Counted from the stretch's first letter, positions 20,498-29,386 are shown. The stretch is 64,000 nt of DNA from Cytobacillus kochii (GCF_020171845.1 NZ_JAIVAM010000009.1:248001-312000), one strand, 5' to 3'. Notes: generated by a model not told the origin, from the sequence alone. Made by a program: numbers and translations.

Positions 20498-20528
20498 AAT
20501 GCCATAGATTTAATCTATGGCATTTTTT
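20498..20528 (+). terminator. Terminator of SR1
   Basis: 13-bp perfect arms AATGCCATAGATT (20498-20510) / AATCTATGGCATT (20512-20524), then TTTT. The loop is formed from the central bases. Confidence 0.92.
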
Positions 20529-20550
20529 ATAGGGTTCTTATCATAATAAT

Positions 20551-20591
20551 TTTCCATAAAAAATGCGAATCAAATATGTCATTCGATTCGC
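20551..20591 (-). terminator. Terminator of speA
   Basis: GCGAATC (20565-20571) / GATTCGC (20585-20591), with an inner AT extension. On the minus strand it is followed by ATTTTTTAT. Confidence 0.8.
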
Positions 20592-20634
20592 AATAGAAAT
20601 GTGAAACTAAGCCAATTACCATTTATCTCGCGTT

Positions 20635-22104
20635 TTATTTTATCGCTTTATGTTCTTTAATTACTCGAATATATTTAAAATCATAATCTTCTGGTCCCTG
20701 GACAGGTAGTCCAGCTTCCATATTTGTTTTGATATAATTAAGGTTTTCCTTTGTAATAATCTCCCCAGGAGTAAAGATAGGAATGCCTGGTGGGTAAACC
20801 ATAATGAATTCAGCAATAATTCTACCTTCTGATTCATCAAAAGGAACAAGTTCACTATCAGCATAAAATGCATCTCTAGGAGATAGTGCTAATAATGGAA
20901 TATTGGGTAATAACACTTGCGGATTTACTTTCGCTGCTTTTCCGTGTCTTTCTTTAGATAGCTCTTTCAAGGCATGAATAAGCTTATCCGCATCACTTCT
21001 ATCATCACCAGGCGTGATGATACAGAGAATATTATATAGATCAGATAATTCAACTTCAATATTGTAATGCTCTCTTAACCATACTTCTACATCAAACCCA
21101 CTTATGCCTAAATCTTTCACAGATATGATTAATTTTGTAGGATCGTAATTAAAGGTTGCATTTGTACCAAGAATTTCTCTTCCTACACAATAAATATGTT
21201 CAATTTCGTTTAATTCTTTCCTCATATATTGAGCAAGCTCAATAGTTTCCTCGATAATTGCTCTTCCTTCAGTGGCTAAACGTTTTCTAGCAACATCTAA
21301 TGAGGCAAGAAGCAAATAAGAGGTAGAGGTAGTCGTTAGCATGCTAAGAATGGACTGTACCCTTTTTGCTGACACTCTCGTACCCTTTAAATTAAGAATG
21401 GAGCTTTGTGTCATAGAACCACCTAGCTTATGGACGCTCGTAGCAGCTAAATCTGCACCAGCTTGCATGGCAGACAATGGGAGCTCATCATGAAAATGAA
21501 TATGAACACCATGTGCTTCATCTACTAATACAGGAATATCGTACGAATGGGCTAAATCAACAACTTCCTTTAAGTCACAGGCAATACCAAAATAAGTAGG
21601 GTTAATAACAAGTAACCCTTTGGCATCTGGATGTTGTTCTAACGCTTTCTCAACAGCATCAGTTGTGATACCGTGTGAGATACCTAATTCTTTATCAACG
21701 ACAGGGTGGATAAAGATAGGGGTTGCGCCAGCAAAGATAATGGCAGACATGACAGATTTGTGCACATTTCTTGGTACGATAATTTTATCTCCAGGACCAC
21801 AAACAGCCATAACCATCGTCATAATAGCACCACTCGTACCTTGTACGGAAAAGAACGTATGGTCAGCACCAAAGGCTTCAGCTGCTAAGTCTTGTGCTTC
21901 TTTTATGATGCCTGATGGGCGATGCAGGTCATCTAGTGGACCTATATTTATCAAGTCAATCGAAAGTGCATTTTCTCCAATAAAGTTTCTGAAATCAGGA
22001 TCCATCCCTCTTCCTTTTTTATGTCCAGGAATATGAAATTGAATCGGTTCGCGTTTTGCGTGGGAGAGAAGTCCATTAAATAATGGTGTTTCTGTTTGAG
22101 ACAA
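20635..22104 (-). CDS. speA: Arginine decarboxylase SpeA (Orn/Lys/Arg decarboxylase family)
   Basis: A PLP enzyme that converts arginine to agmatine, the first step of the Bacillus polyamine (spermidine) route. 489 residues, full length. PLP-fold motifs: FSVQGTSGAIMTM, DEAHGVHIHFH (195-205) and the Schiff-base lysine K226 in TSVHKLGGS. The C-terminal part PPGIPIFTPGE is typical. Start ATG 22104, next to the reversed AAAGAGGTG site. Paralogues use lysine, so substrate is assigned from close likeness to B. subtilis SpeA and from the pdh-SR1-speA-yktA gene order. Confidence 0.9.
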   Translation of the reverse strand: MSQTETPLFNGLLSHAKREPIQFHIPGHKKGRGMDPDFRNFIGENALSIDLINIGPLDDLHRPSGIIKEAQDLAAEAFGADHTFFSVQGTSGAIMTMVMAVCGPGDKIIVPRNVHKSVMSAIIFAGATPIFIHPVVDKELGISHGITTDAVEKALEQHPDAKGLLVINPTYFGIACDLKEVVDLAHSYDIPVLVDEAHGVHIHFHDELPLSAMQAGADLAATSVHKLGGSMTQSSILNLKGTRVSAKRVQSILSMLTTTSTSYLLLASLDVARKRLATEGRAIIEETIELAQYMRKELNEIEHIYCVGREILGTNATFNYDPTKLIISVKDLGISGFDVEVWLREHYNIEVELSDLYNILCIITPGDDRSDADKLIHALKELSKERHGKAAKVNPQVLLPNIPLLALSPRDAFYADSELVPFDESEGRIIAEFIMVYPPGIPIFTPGEIITKENLNYIKTNMEAGLPVQGPEDYDFKYIRVIKEHKAIK

Positions 22105-22200
22105 TTAAATTCACACCTCTTTAAACAATCAATTTTGCAAACAAACAAGTGAATTATAGCATTTATCCTTCCTCCTGCATAGAAAGATAAACAAAAATTT

Positions 22201-22347
22201 TTATTGTGCTAACTTTGCACTCCATTCGTGAGGATAGATAGTTAACGATCCATCATCTTTAGAGGATTCAATTATTCGTATGAAATGATTCATTTGAGTG
22301 GATTCTTCCCATACTAAGATAAATGCATATCCACTAAATAATCTTGT
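22201..22347 (-). pseudogene. Possible decayed small gene fragment
   Basis: On the minus strand a 48-codon run from 22347 to a TAA at 22201-22203 reads like a real protein tail (FILVWEES, then HFIRIIESSKDDGSLTIYPHEW) with Bacillus-like codon use, yet no ATG, GTG or TTG start precedes it in frame; the only in-frame ATG is inside. A short open frame with ATG lies just upstream on the same strand in another frame (reading about 22418 to 22363), so a frameshifted gene is plausible. Family not recognised. Confidence 0.35.
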
Positions 22348-22441
22348 CTATGTTTTTTTAGATTCTAAAATTTAGCATATGCTTGCTCTTCTTCGTTAAC
22401 TCCCGTACAATCAGCATGTAATCTATGTGAGAGGTGTTTAT

Positions 22442-22711
22442 ATGGAGTATCAATATCCAATGGAAAGCGATTGGTCAACAGAAGAAATTATAGATGCAAT
22501 TGCTTTTTTTCAAGCAGTCGAAAAAGCTTACGAAAAAGGAATTCAACGTGAAGATTTCATGGCTGCTTATCGTCGTTTTAAAGAAATCGTACCGGGCAAA
22601 GCACAAGAGAGAAACCTTTGTAATGATTTTGAAGAAATAAGTGGGTATTCTTCTTACCGCACGGTTCAAATGGCAAAAAAAGCAGATGAGAGTAGTAAAA
22701 TTAAAATGTAA
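22442..22711 (+). CDS. yktA: UPF0223 protein YktA
   Basis: An 89-residue helical protein of unknown function. It begins MEYQYPM and contains FFQAVEKAYEKG and RFKEIVPGKAQE, the conserved UPF0223/YktA core. The start is ATG 22442 with GAGGTG at 22431-22436; an upstream in-frame codon overlaps that site. It is the divergent neighbour of speA, as in B. subtilis, and ends with its own terminator. Confidence 0.88.
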   Translation: MEYQYPMESDWSTEEIIDAIAFFQAVEKAYEKGIQREDFMAAYRRFKEIVPGKAQERNLCNDFEEISGYSSYRTVQMAKKADESSKIKM

Positions 22712-22716
22712 TAAGA

Positions 22717-22763
22717 AAAAGCAGTAAGAGACGGTTTGAACCAGTCTTCACTGCTTTTTTTTT
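22717..22763. terminator. Terminator between yktA and yktB
   Basis: AAAAGCAGT... / ...ACTGCTTTT stem with inner GAGAC/GTCTT pairing and T9, between converging genes. Confidence 0.85.
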
Positions 22764-22792
22764 ATAAAATGATTAAACTTTACAGAGGTTTA

Positions 22793-23410
22793 TTACATTT
22801 TATAGAGGGGTATAACTTTTTTAAAAACACTCTCTGTGTAAGTAGTAAATTCAGAACCAGAAAGTTTCATTGCTTCTTCTTTTGACATATTTATACCACA
22901 GAGTAACTCTGCTCTTTTGACATTCTGTAGTCGAACAAACATGTTTTCTAGCTCATCCTTTGTAAGGTCGCTATGTTTGATCACTTCTGGTTTCGTGTGA
23001 TCTAATGACCAAACGAAGTCTTGTGGGATATCATCATAGATTTTATCTATTTTGGTTTGCAATTTTTCAGCAATCTCAACTTTATTCGGTGCTTCATAAA
23101 TAATGGCAAACCAGACAAATACATGCGTTTCCCACAGACCAATCTGAAAGTGAGGAAGCATCTTATAGCCTCTTGTATTATTGGCGAAAGCGACCCAAGT
23201 ATCATTTGGTGGATTTTTTGTCCTTCTCGCATGCTTAGCCACATGAGGAATCATTTCATCACCTGTTTCCGTAGAGAGAAAAGGGGAAAATGTTTCTCCA
23301 AGTGCTTCAAGTTTGGGTCTTACTGTTGCAATTAAGGCTTCCATTCTTTCTTCTAAACCATCAATTGTAAAAACATCGAAATCTTCTTTCTTAAATCCAT
23401 TAAATGTCAT
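22793..23410 (-). CDS. yktB: UPF0637 (DUF1054) protein YktB
   Basis: A 205-residue cytoplasmic protein of the YktB family, function unknown. It starts MTFNGFKKEDFDVFTI and contains HVAKHARRTKNPPNDTWVAFA and GLWETHVFVWFAI, which are conserved blocks. ATG 23410 on the minus strand has AAGGAG 7-8 bases upstream; an in-frame extension to 23569 has no ribosome binding site. Position next to yktA agrees with B. subtilis. Confidence 0.88.
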   Translation of the reverse strand: MTFNGFKKEDFDVFTIDGLEERMEALIATVRPKLEALGETFSPFLSTETGDEMIPHVAKHARRTKNPPNDTWVAFANNTRGYKMLPHFQIGLWETHVFVWFAIIYEAPNKVEIAEKLQTKIDKIYDDIPQDFVWSLDHTKPEVIKHSDLTKDELENMFVRLQNVKRAELLCGINMSKEEAMKLSGSEFTTYTESVFKKVIPLYKM

Positions 23411-23640
23411 ATGTAAACACTCCTTAAACCGTTTTACTATGTCGCATATTGTAGCATAAAACCGGGAGAGAGAACCAATTTTGTACACCAAAATAATAAT
23501 CAATTGGGTAAAATCATCTTCTTCATAGGTAAACGTACAATTTTGTTGCACTGTGAAAAGAAGCTTCATATGATAAAAGTAAAAATAATCAGAAAACTTT
23601 TCTTGTGAAATTACTAAAACGAAAAGGGGTGCACTGTCTA

Positions 23641-23835
23641 ATGAAGCAGCTAATTAATTCAATCAAAATGGCTACATTTGAAAAAGAAAGAACGGCAGTA
23701 TTGCGATTAGAGATGGATTATGAGTTAGCAACACTTTTTGAAGCTTTAGAACTGAAAGATGAAGAGGAAGTAAAATCTACAAAGAAAAAGCTTGAAAAAA
23801 TCAGACAGGAACTTCTCAAGCTTAATGCATTTTAA
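23641..23835 (+). CDS. YkzI-like small coiled-coil protein
   Basis: A 64-residue charged helical protein (KSTKKKLEKIRQELLKL at the end suggests a coiled coil). ATG 23641 is preceded by AAGGGGTG about 10 bases upstream; an in-frame TTG at 23605 lacks one. B. subtilis ykzI occupies the same place between yktB and yktC, so it is probably its counterpart, but I cannot align them here. Function unknown. Confidence 0.65.
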   Translation: MKQLINSIKMATFEKERTAVLRLEMDYELATLFEALELKDEEEVKSTKKKLEKIRQELLKLNAF

Positions 23836-23857
23836 GTTGTGATGAATAAAGATGTTA

Positions 23858-23895
23858 AAGCGAACTTAACAGCAAGCAGTTAAGTTCGCTTATTG
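23858..23895 (+). terminator. Terminator of the ykzI-like gene
   Basis: AAGCGAACTTAAC (23858-23870) / GTTAAGTTCGCTT (23879-23891), perfect 13 bp, 8-base loop, short T tract. Confidence 0.85.
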
Positions 23896-23983
23896 CTTTT
23901 TAAAGCTGTTCACTTGAAGTATTGCTATTTTTTCGATAAGCTAATGGTATTTTATACCGCTTAATAAAGAGTGGAGGATGAAA

Positions 23984-24784
23984 ATGACTAATTGGAATGA
24001 AATACATAGATTAGCCACCACATGGGTGAAGGAAGCTGGAGAGAGAATCAAAGCATCATTTAGTGAAGAATTAACCATTGCAACAAAATCTCATCGCAAT
24101 GACCTTGTCACGGATATGGACAAAGGAACCGAGCAATTTCTTATTGGTAAAATACATGACCATTTTCCATCACATCGAATCTTAAGCGAAGAAGGTTTTG
24201 GTGATGATTTTGCGGATGTAGGTGGGATTATTTGGGTGATTGATCCCATTGATGGCACCATGAATTTTATTCACCAACAAAGAAATTTTGCCATTTCCAT
24301 TGGTGTATTTCATGAGGGAGTCGGTAAAGTCGGGATGATTTATGATGTGGTACATGATGAAATGTATCATACGATTAGTGGTGAGGGTGCATACATGAAT
24401 GACACGAAGCTGAAGCCATTGACTAAGGGTGAAGTAAGAGATGCAATAATTGGCATCAATGCCACTTGGGTAACGAGTAACAAGCGTATTGACCCTAGTT
24501 ACCTTGCTCCATTAGTAAAGGATGCGAGAGGAACAAGATCGTATGGTTCTGCTGCGCTTGAAATGGCCTATGTTGCTTCTGGTCGTCTAGATGCTTATAT
24601 AAGTTTGCGACTCGCTCCTTGGGATTATGGTGGCGGCATGATTTTAATCAATGAAGTTGGAGGGAAAACGACAAATTTAAAAGGGGAAGCCTTGATGATT
24701 ACACCTCAAACTTCAGTATTTGTTGCAAGACCGGGTGTACATGAAGAAATTCTTCAGCAGTATTTAAATAGTGGAAATTGGTAA
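23984..24784 (+). CDS. suhB: Inositol monophosphatase family protein (YktC/SuhB)
   Basis: A 266-residue magnesium-dependent phosphatase of the IMPase fold. Motifs: LVTDMDKGTE, SEEGFG, DPIDGTMNF (D87, D90, T92) and WDYGGGMILINEVGG. Substrates in this family include inositol phosphate, NADP and other sugar phosphates; in Bacillus the physiological one is not certain. ATG 23984 is taken as start, because GTGGAGGA at 23971-23978 leaves 6 bases; ATG 23978 lies within that site. Position matches yktC. Confidence 0.88.
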   Translation: MTNWNEIHRLATTWVKEAGERIKASFSEELTIATKSHRNDLVTDMDKGTEQFLIGKIHDHFPSHRILSEEGFGDDFADVGGIIWVIDPIDGTMNFIHQQRNFAISIGVFHEGVGKVGMIYDVVHDEMYHTISGEGAYMNDTKLKPLTKGEVRDAIIGINATWVTSNKRIDPSYLAPLVKDARGTRSYGSAALEMAYVASGRLDAYISLRLAPWDYGGGMILINEVGGKTTNLKGEALMITPQTSVFVARPGVHEEILQQYLNSGNW

Positions 24785-24786
24785 TA

Positions 24787-24838
24787 AAAAAATGGTGCCA
24801 GGCTTGTCCAATTCAAGGGTAGTCGGCACCATTTTTCT
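24787..24838. terminator. Bidirectional terminator between suhB and ylaF
   Basis: AAAAATGGTGCC / GGCACCATTTTT arms around a long loop, with A and T runs outside. Confidence 0.85.
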
Positions 24839-24861
24839 AACTTGATGTTGTATTTTAGCCT

Positions 24862-25047
24862 TTATAATTCTCCATTTTCTCGCATTTTTTTCTTCAGCGT
24901 AAAGCCGTATCCCATAACAGCAACGATACCTACGATACATAGAAGAAATCCAAGAATACTTCTTTCTCCGATAGCAATACCAATTCCGCCTATACATATA
25001 GCCGCAGCAATCGCACAAGCTAATAATGGCCATTTAATATTTTTCAT
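24862..25047 (-). CDS. ylaF: Two-helix membrane protein YlaF
   Basis: A 61-residue membrane protein with two hydrophobic helices (about 7-25 and 31-49) joined by GERS, and a basic tail LKKKMRENG. Matches the YlaF/DUF5325 pattern and lies divergent from typA, as ylaF does in B. subtilis. ATG 25047 on the minus strand has GGAGGT 9 bases upstream. Function unknown. Confidence 0.75.
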   Translation of the reverse strand: MKNIKWPLLACAIAAAICIGGIGIAIGERSILGFLLCIVGIVAVMGYGFTLKKKMRENGEL

Positions 25048-25263
25048 TTAATCCTAACCTCCAATTTTGTACATTGGATACCATAATCGTCCACAGAACT
25101 TATTTTACACAAAAAGAAGTTAGTTTTCTACAATATATGTGATATAATGTATCAGTTATAGTATGAAGGCAGTGATTTTTAGTCAAAAATGAAAAGAAAA
25201 TAAACTGATTATATATCTTCACATAGTAAGAAGGTTTACACAATCAGCTAGGAGGAAACATAG

Positions 25264-27099
25264 TTGAAACATAGAGATGATATACGTAATATTGCGATTA
25301 TCGCCCACGTTGACCATGGTAAAACAACTTTGGTTGACCAATTATTAAAGCAGTCTGGAACATTCCGTACAAATGAGCATGTAGAAGAACGTGCAATGGA
25401 TTCCAACGATATCGAGAGAGAGCGTGGAATTACAATCCTTGCTAAGAATACAGCTATCAAATATCAAGATACGCGTATTAATATACTTGACACACCAGGG
25501 CACGCTGACTTTGGTGGGGAAGTAGAACGGATTATGAAAATGGTTGATGGTGTATTGCTTGTAGTCGATGCTTATGAAGGTTGTATGCCACAAACGCGAT
25601 TTGTATTGAAAAAAGCATTAGAGCAAAATTTAACACCAATCGTCGTTGTCAATAAAATCGATAGAGACTTTGCTCGTCCTGAAGAAGTCATTGATGAAGT
25701 CATTGATCTATTTATTGAATTAGATGCAACTGAAGAGCAATTAGAGTTCCCTGTTGTTTACGCTTCTGCTATTAATGGAACAGCTAGTCTAGATCCACAA
25801 AAACAAGATGAAGATATGAAATGCTTATATCAAGAAATCGTCAATAATATCCCAACACCAATTGATAATAGTGAAGAACCTTTACAATTCCAAGTAGCAC
25901 TATTAGATTACAATGATTATGTTGGACGAATTGGGATTGGTCGTGTATTCCGCGGAACGATGAAAGTAGGCGAGCAAGTTGCGTTAATGAAGCTTGATGG
26001 GTCTGTTAAGCAATTCCGTGTAACAAAAATGTTTGGTTTCTTTGGTTTGAAACGCCTTGAAATACAAGAAGCAAAAGCAGGAGATTTAATTGCTGTCTCT
26101 GGAATGGAAGATATCAATGTCGGGGAAACAGTATGCCCGGTAGATAATCAAGACGCTCTTCCTGTATTACGAATCGATGAACCAACATTACAAATGACCT
26201 TCCAAGTGAACAATAGTCCATTTGCTGGTAAAGAAGGAAAATATATTACTGCAAGAAAGATCGAAGAACGTTTGCATGCGCAATTACAAACAGATGTCAG
26301 CTTAAGAGTGGAAGAAACGGATTCTCCTGATGCATGGACTGTATCTGGTCGAGGAGAGCTTCACTTATCGATTTTAATTGAAAATATGCGTCGTGAAGGC
26401 TTCGAACTTCAAGTATCTAAGCCAGTTGTTATTATAAAAGAAATTGATGGTGTTAAGTCTGAACCAATTGAACGCGTTCAAATTGATGTTCCTGAAGAAT
26501 ATACTGGTGCCATTATGGAATCTATTGGTGCGCGTAAAGGTGAAATGCTAGATATGGTTAATAACGGGAACGGTCAAGTGAAATTAATTTTCCATGTCCC
26601 TGCTCGTGGATTAATTGGTTATACAACTGAATTCTTAACACAAACTCGTGGTTACGGAATCATTAACCATACTTTTGACAGCTATCAACCAATGATGCAA
26701 GGTCAAGTAGGTGGAAGAAGACAAGGCGTGCTAGTTTCCATGGAGAGTGGAAAAGCATCTACTTATGGTATCATGCAGGTAGAAGACCGTGGTACAATAT
26801 TTGTAGAGCCTGGCACAGAAATTTACGAAGGTATGATTGTTGGTGAACATACACGTGAAAATGATCTAGCTGTTAATATTACAAAAGTCAAGCATGCAAC
26901 GAATGTTCGTAGTGCAACGAAAGACCAAACATCAACAATTAAAAAGCCTAGAATCATGACGCTTGAAGAAGCACTCGAATATTTAAATGATGATGAGCTT
27001 TGTGAAGTTACACCTGAATCGATTCGTCTTCGTAAAAAAATTCTAGATAAAAACGAACGAGAAAAAGCAGCTAAAAAGAAAAAATACGCTGAAGCTTAA
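25264..27099 (+). CDS. typA: Ribosome-associated GTPase TypA/BipA
   Basis: A 611-residue translational GTPase of the EF-G-like family that binds 70S ribosomes and helps ribosome assembly and stress adaptation. Domain order: G domain (1-200; AHVDHGKT at 14-21, [19 protein letters not shown]), domain II, EF-G-like domains III and V, and the BipA-specific C-terminal domain (TFDSYQPMM, basic end). The start is TTG 25264 with TAGGAGG at 25249-25255. It is followed by ylaH. Confidence 0.96.
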   Translation: MKHRDDIRNIAIIAHVDHGKTTLVDQLLKQSGTFRTNEHVEERAMDSNDIERERGITILAKNTAIKYQDTRINILDTPGHADFGGEVERIMKMVDGVLLVVDAYEGCMPQTRFVLKKALEQNLTPIVVVNKIDRDFARPEEVIDEVIDLFIELDATEEQLEFPVVYASAINGTASLDPQKQDEDMKCLYQEIVNNIPTPIDNSEEPLQFQVALLDYNDYVGRIGIGRVFRGTMKVGEQVALMKLDGSVKQFRVTKMFGFFGLKRLEIQEAKAGDLIAVSGMEDINVGETVCPVDNQDALPVLRIDEPTLQMTFQVNNSPFAGKEGKYITARKIEERLHAQLQTDVSLRVEETDSPDAWTVSGRGELHLSILIENMRREGFELQVSKPVVIIKEIDGVKSEPIERVQIDVPEEYTGAIMESIGARKGEMLDMVNNGNGQVKLIFHVPARGLIGYTTEFLTQTRGYGIINHTFDSYQPMMQGQVGGRRQGVLVSMESGKASTYGIMQVEDRGTIFVEPGTEIYEGMIVGEHTRENDLAVNITKVKHATNVRSATKDQTSTIKKPRIMTLEEALEYLNDDELCEVTPESIRLRKKILDKNEREKAAKKKKYAEA

Positions 27100-27177
27100 G
27101 CCCACATAGTCACTCGAAAAAGAGGAGGTAATTCATATTGCCTCCTTCCTTAATACATACTAAGGAGGATTTGGAGC

Positions 27178-27492
27178 ATGATTGAAGATCACCTTTCCTT
27201 TTTTGCAGCACTATATAAAGTTCATGAGAATTCAGATCTAGGGATGTGGTTGTTGTATCTCACCATTGTTGCACTCTGTATTATTGTCTTTAAGTTAGGG
27301 TTTGCTAAAAAGCTTCCTTTACTAAAATCAATAATTATATATGCGTTCTTATTTATGGGATGTACAATGCTAACTTTCTTAGGGGTATTTTTACCAATTG
27401 CAGAAGGACTTGTCGTTGCTGCTGTCATATTAATAATATATAAAATCCGTCTTCATCAAGAAAAGAAACAACAAAGAGCCAGCGCGGAATAA
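27178..27492 (+). CDS. ylaH: YlaH-like membrane protein
   Basis: A 104-residue protein with three hydrophobic helices (about 22-40, 48-65 and 70-90) and a charged C-terminus rich in K, Q and R. The order typA-ylaH is conserved in Bacillus and the length fits. ATG 27178 with AAGGAGG upstream at about 11 bases. Function unknown. Confidence 0.78.
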   Translation: MIEDHLSFFAALYKVHENSDLGMWLLYLTIVALCIIVFKLGFAKKLPLLKSIIIYAFLFMGCTMLTFLGVFLPIAEGLVVAAVILIIYKIRLHQEKKQQRASAE

Positions 27493-27514
27493 TGAAGAGT
27501 GGGGGAGATTTTAA

Positions 27515-27802
27515 TTGAACGTGCATGATAGTATTTATAATTGGCTTACCATTAAAGTTGTGACTGATGCGAGACCAGAGGATGAAGCAGCAACCGAAAC
27601 AGAAGAAATGTTTTTACAAATGTTGAAAAATGATCACGGAATTAACGAAATCCAATATGAAAAAGCTGATCTATTCTATCATGTCTCTTATAGAGATAAT
27701 GAAGATAGTAAATCAGCAAAATATCCGATTGAATTAATAGAAGTGATGTTAAAACAAATATTAGCAGAACCTGAAAAATACAAAAACTTCCCCACGGTAT
27801 AA
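27515..27802 (+). CDS. Conserved small acidic protein, unrecognised
   Basis: A 95-residue soluble acidic protein starting at TTG 27515 behind GTGGGGGAG. It opens with MNVHDSIYNWLTIKVV and is predicted to be mixed alpha/beta. I do not recognise a family. Only 23 bases separate it from ylaH, so the two are probably co-transcribed, and the strong hairpin after it ends the unit. Confidence 0.7.
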   Translation: MNVHDSIYNWLTIKVVTDARPEDEAATETEEMFLQMLKNDHGINEIQYEKADLFYHVSYRDNEDSKSAKYPIELIEVMLKQILAEPEKYKNFPTV

Positions 27803-27822
27803 TAAAAAAACGCCACCCGATT

Positions 27823-27878
27823 TGAACTGCACCCAAATTGTTAGACACACAACTAACAATGGAGGTGCAGTTTTTTTA
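27823..27878 (+). repeat. 55-base hairpin resembling an IS3-family (IS150-type) end; also a terminator
   Basis: TGAACTGCACC followed by CAAATTGTTAGACA resembles the left end of IS150-group elements as I remember them. It folds into AACTGCACC (27825-27833) / GGTGCAGTT (27864-27872) with an inner ATTGTTAG / CTAACAAT stem and a T7 tract, so it can terminate the ylaH unit. No transposase follows. IS origin is inference; no right end or target duplication was found. Confidence 0.45.
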
Positions 27879-27879
27879 T

Positions 27880-28300
27880 TATATTATAGTAGTACAAAGA
27901 GCAACAGTGCGCCTTAAAAGATTGGTCGATGAGGAGAAGATTCAAACGCCTCAGAATTAGAGAAAGAATAGAGCTCTGTTAGTGACAGGCTCGAATCTAG
28001 ATGAGACGTGAGGAAAGGGGTTCATTTTTATTTGTTCAAAACGGCTCTACCGGATTGAAGAGTATTTCGTTCATGAACATATTTCGGAGATAGTTTCGGA
28101 AAACACTTTGAAATATGGATACTGGACAATGATAGTGCATTTTGTACAATTATGTACATCTCTCTTCTTTATCGTTAAAATAAAGGGACTAAACAGTGCG
28201 ACTGCAAGAGTTAGCGATTGAAAGCTTTATATTACATCGAAAAGGTTATTGTCGATTGTATCCGTTCTGCAGTTCACCAAAGGCTTCCTTTTAAGAGTGA
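27880..28300 (+). other. Decayed non-coding stretch
   Basis: About 420 bases with stops in all forward frames. It follows an IS-like end and leads into the LysR-like remnant, which suggests a degraded insertion region. No promoter is assigned. Confidence 0.4.
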
Positions 28301-28510
28301 GCAATGGGGTTTAAATTAGTTGCTAAAGGGCTAGGTGTAGCCTTACTACCCGAAAGTATATGTAAGTTGATTGGATTTGATATAGTATACTTCAAAAATG
28401 ATCCCATTGATTGTGCTAGGCAATTTCATGGAACTTGCTATGGTTTGGCGTGTTGTGGTGAGTGGATTATTGAAGGGATTGAAGAAAGCTTAGGGGGAGG
28501 AAATAGATGA
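28199..28510 (+). pseudogene. Remnant of a LysR-type regulator, effector domain end
   Basis: The frame from ATG 28304 gives GFKLVAKGLGVALLPESICKL, the typical last conserved stretch of LysR substrate-binding domains. Upstream, another frame (about 28205-28290) reads ELAIESFILHRKGY, which fits the strand before it in such proteins; a frame change of one base joins them. No helix-turn-helix part is present. The stop overlaps the next ATG (ATGA), so the tail may still be translated. Remnant status is inference. Confidence 0.4.
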
Positions 28511-29061
28511 TTCGAAATGAAGGAGATATTTTACAGTTAATTAGAGATGATAAAGAAATGATGGCCATATTAAAAGCCGCTAAACAACTTCAATTACCTG
28601 ATTGGTGGATTTGTGCTGGTTTTGTTCGATCAAAAGTATGGGATACCCTTCATCATTTTCAAGAAAAGACGCCATTGCCTGATGTTGATGTCATCTATTA
28701 TGATAATCAGCAATTGAGTGAAACCATTGAAAAATACTATGAAGAAAAATTACACAAGATACTACCGCATATTCCTTGGTCAGTTAAGAATGAAGCGAGA
28801 ATGCATTCTGTTAATGGCCTGCCGCCTTATCAATCCTCAGAGGACGCTATTGCAAAATTTCCGGAGACGGCCACCGCTATTGGCGTAAAGTTAGATAGCG
28901 AAAATCAATTAGTCATAACGGCACCATGGGGCATAGAAGACCTTATTCATTTTCGTATCAAGCCGACTCCGTTTTTTTCAGCTTCGAGGAAGAGAATGCA
29001 ATTATTTCAAAGCAGGGTTATTTCAAAAGGTTGGAAAAAAAGATGGCATTTTGTTAACTAA
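28507..29061 (+). CDS. Nucleotidyltransferase family protein (NTP_transf_6, DUF925)
   Basis: A 184-residue protein of the nucleotidyltransferase-like DUF925 family. Features are WWICAGFVRSKVWD near residue 35, the acidic pair in LPDVDVIYYD (about 58-67) that corresponds to the catalytic Asp-x-Asp, and HFRIKPTPFF near the end. The substrate is unknown. ATG 28507 with GGGGGAGG upstream inside the LysR-like remnant. Family members are often scattered by transfer, and this one lies in a region with signs of insertion. Confidence 0.72.
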   Translation: MIRNEGDILQLIRDDKEMMAILKAAKQLQLPDWWICAGFVRSKVWDTLHHFQEKTPLPDVDVIYYDNQQLSETIEKYYEEKLHKILPHIPWSVKNEARMHSVNGLPPYQSSEDAIAKFPETATAIGVKLDSENQLVITAPWGIEDLIHFRIKPTPFFSASRKRMQLFQSRVISKGWKKRWHFVN

Positions 29062-29065
29062 TATG

Positions 29066-29103
29066 AAATCCCTCCGTTTTATCTTTAACGGAGGGATTTT
29101 AAA
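29066..29103. terminator. Terminator between the nucleotidyltransferase gene and ylaI
   Basis: AAATCCCTCCGTT (29066-29078) / AACGGAGGGATTT (29087-29099), perfect 13 bp, with A and T flanks. Confidence 0.9.
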
Positions 29104-29304
29104 TTACCATTCTTCTTCTTCTTGTTTACTTCTATACAATTTAAAGTTGCCTGTAGCTGCTCTTTCATTCGTCTTCGTAGTTATTCTGTCATTGCATTCA
29201 ACACACATATATGTGTGAATAGGTCGGTTTCTTAATCGTTTTGCTTCATAAGATTCATTATCAATTGATTCAATTTTATCACAAATAACGCATTGTACTT
29301 TCAT
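29104..29304 (-). CDS. ylaI: Zinc-ribbon protein YlaI (DUF2197)
   Basis: A 66-residue protein with paired CxxC motifs, CVIC (C5/C8) and CVEC (C34/C37), that can hold one zinc ion, and a polar C-terminus with EEEEW. It matches YlaI/DUF2197 of Bacillus in size and layout, and lies before ylaJ as in B. subtilis. ATG 29304 on the minus strand, AAAGGATG-type site upstream. Function unknown. Confidence 0.82.
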   Translation of the reverse strand: MKVQCVICDKIESIDNESYEAKRLRNRPIHTYMCVECNDRITTKTNERAATGNFKLYRSKQEEEEW

Positions 29305-29386
29305 TTATATACATCCTTTTCTAATAAACAAGCATTTTCCTTATTATAAACTAGCTGTTTTTGAAATGAAAGGATGCTGTCGTGAA

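Larger units (their letters stand above)
20285..20528 (+). ncRNA. SR1-like dual-function small RNA
   Basis: A compact transcription unit of about 240 bases with its own promoter, a 41-codon peptide gene and a strong terminator, lying between the pdh region and speA, where B. subtilis encodes SR1. SR1 acts as a base-pairing sRNA on ahrC mRNA and also encodes the peptide SR1P, which binds GapA. The encoded peptide here begins exactly like SR1P. The 5' end is estimated from the -10 box. Whether the base-pairing function is kept cannot be judged without the ahrC leader. Confidence 0.8.

Noticed and set aside
21620-22036. Plus-strand frame opposite speA
   Set aside because: Shadow of a strongly supported gene on the other strand; composition is not protein-like.
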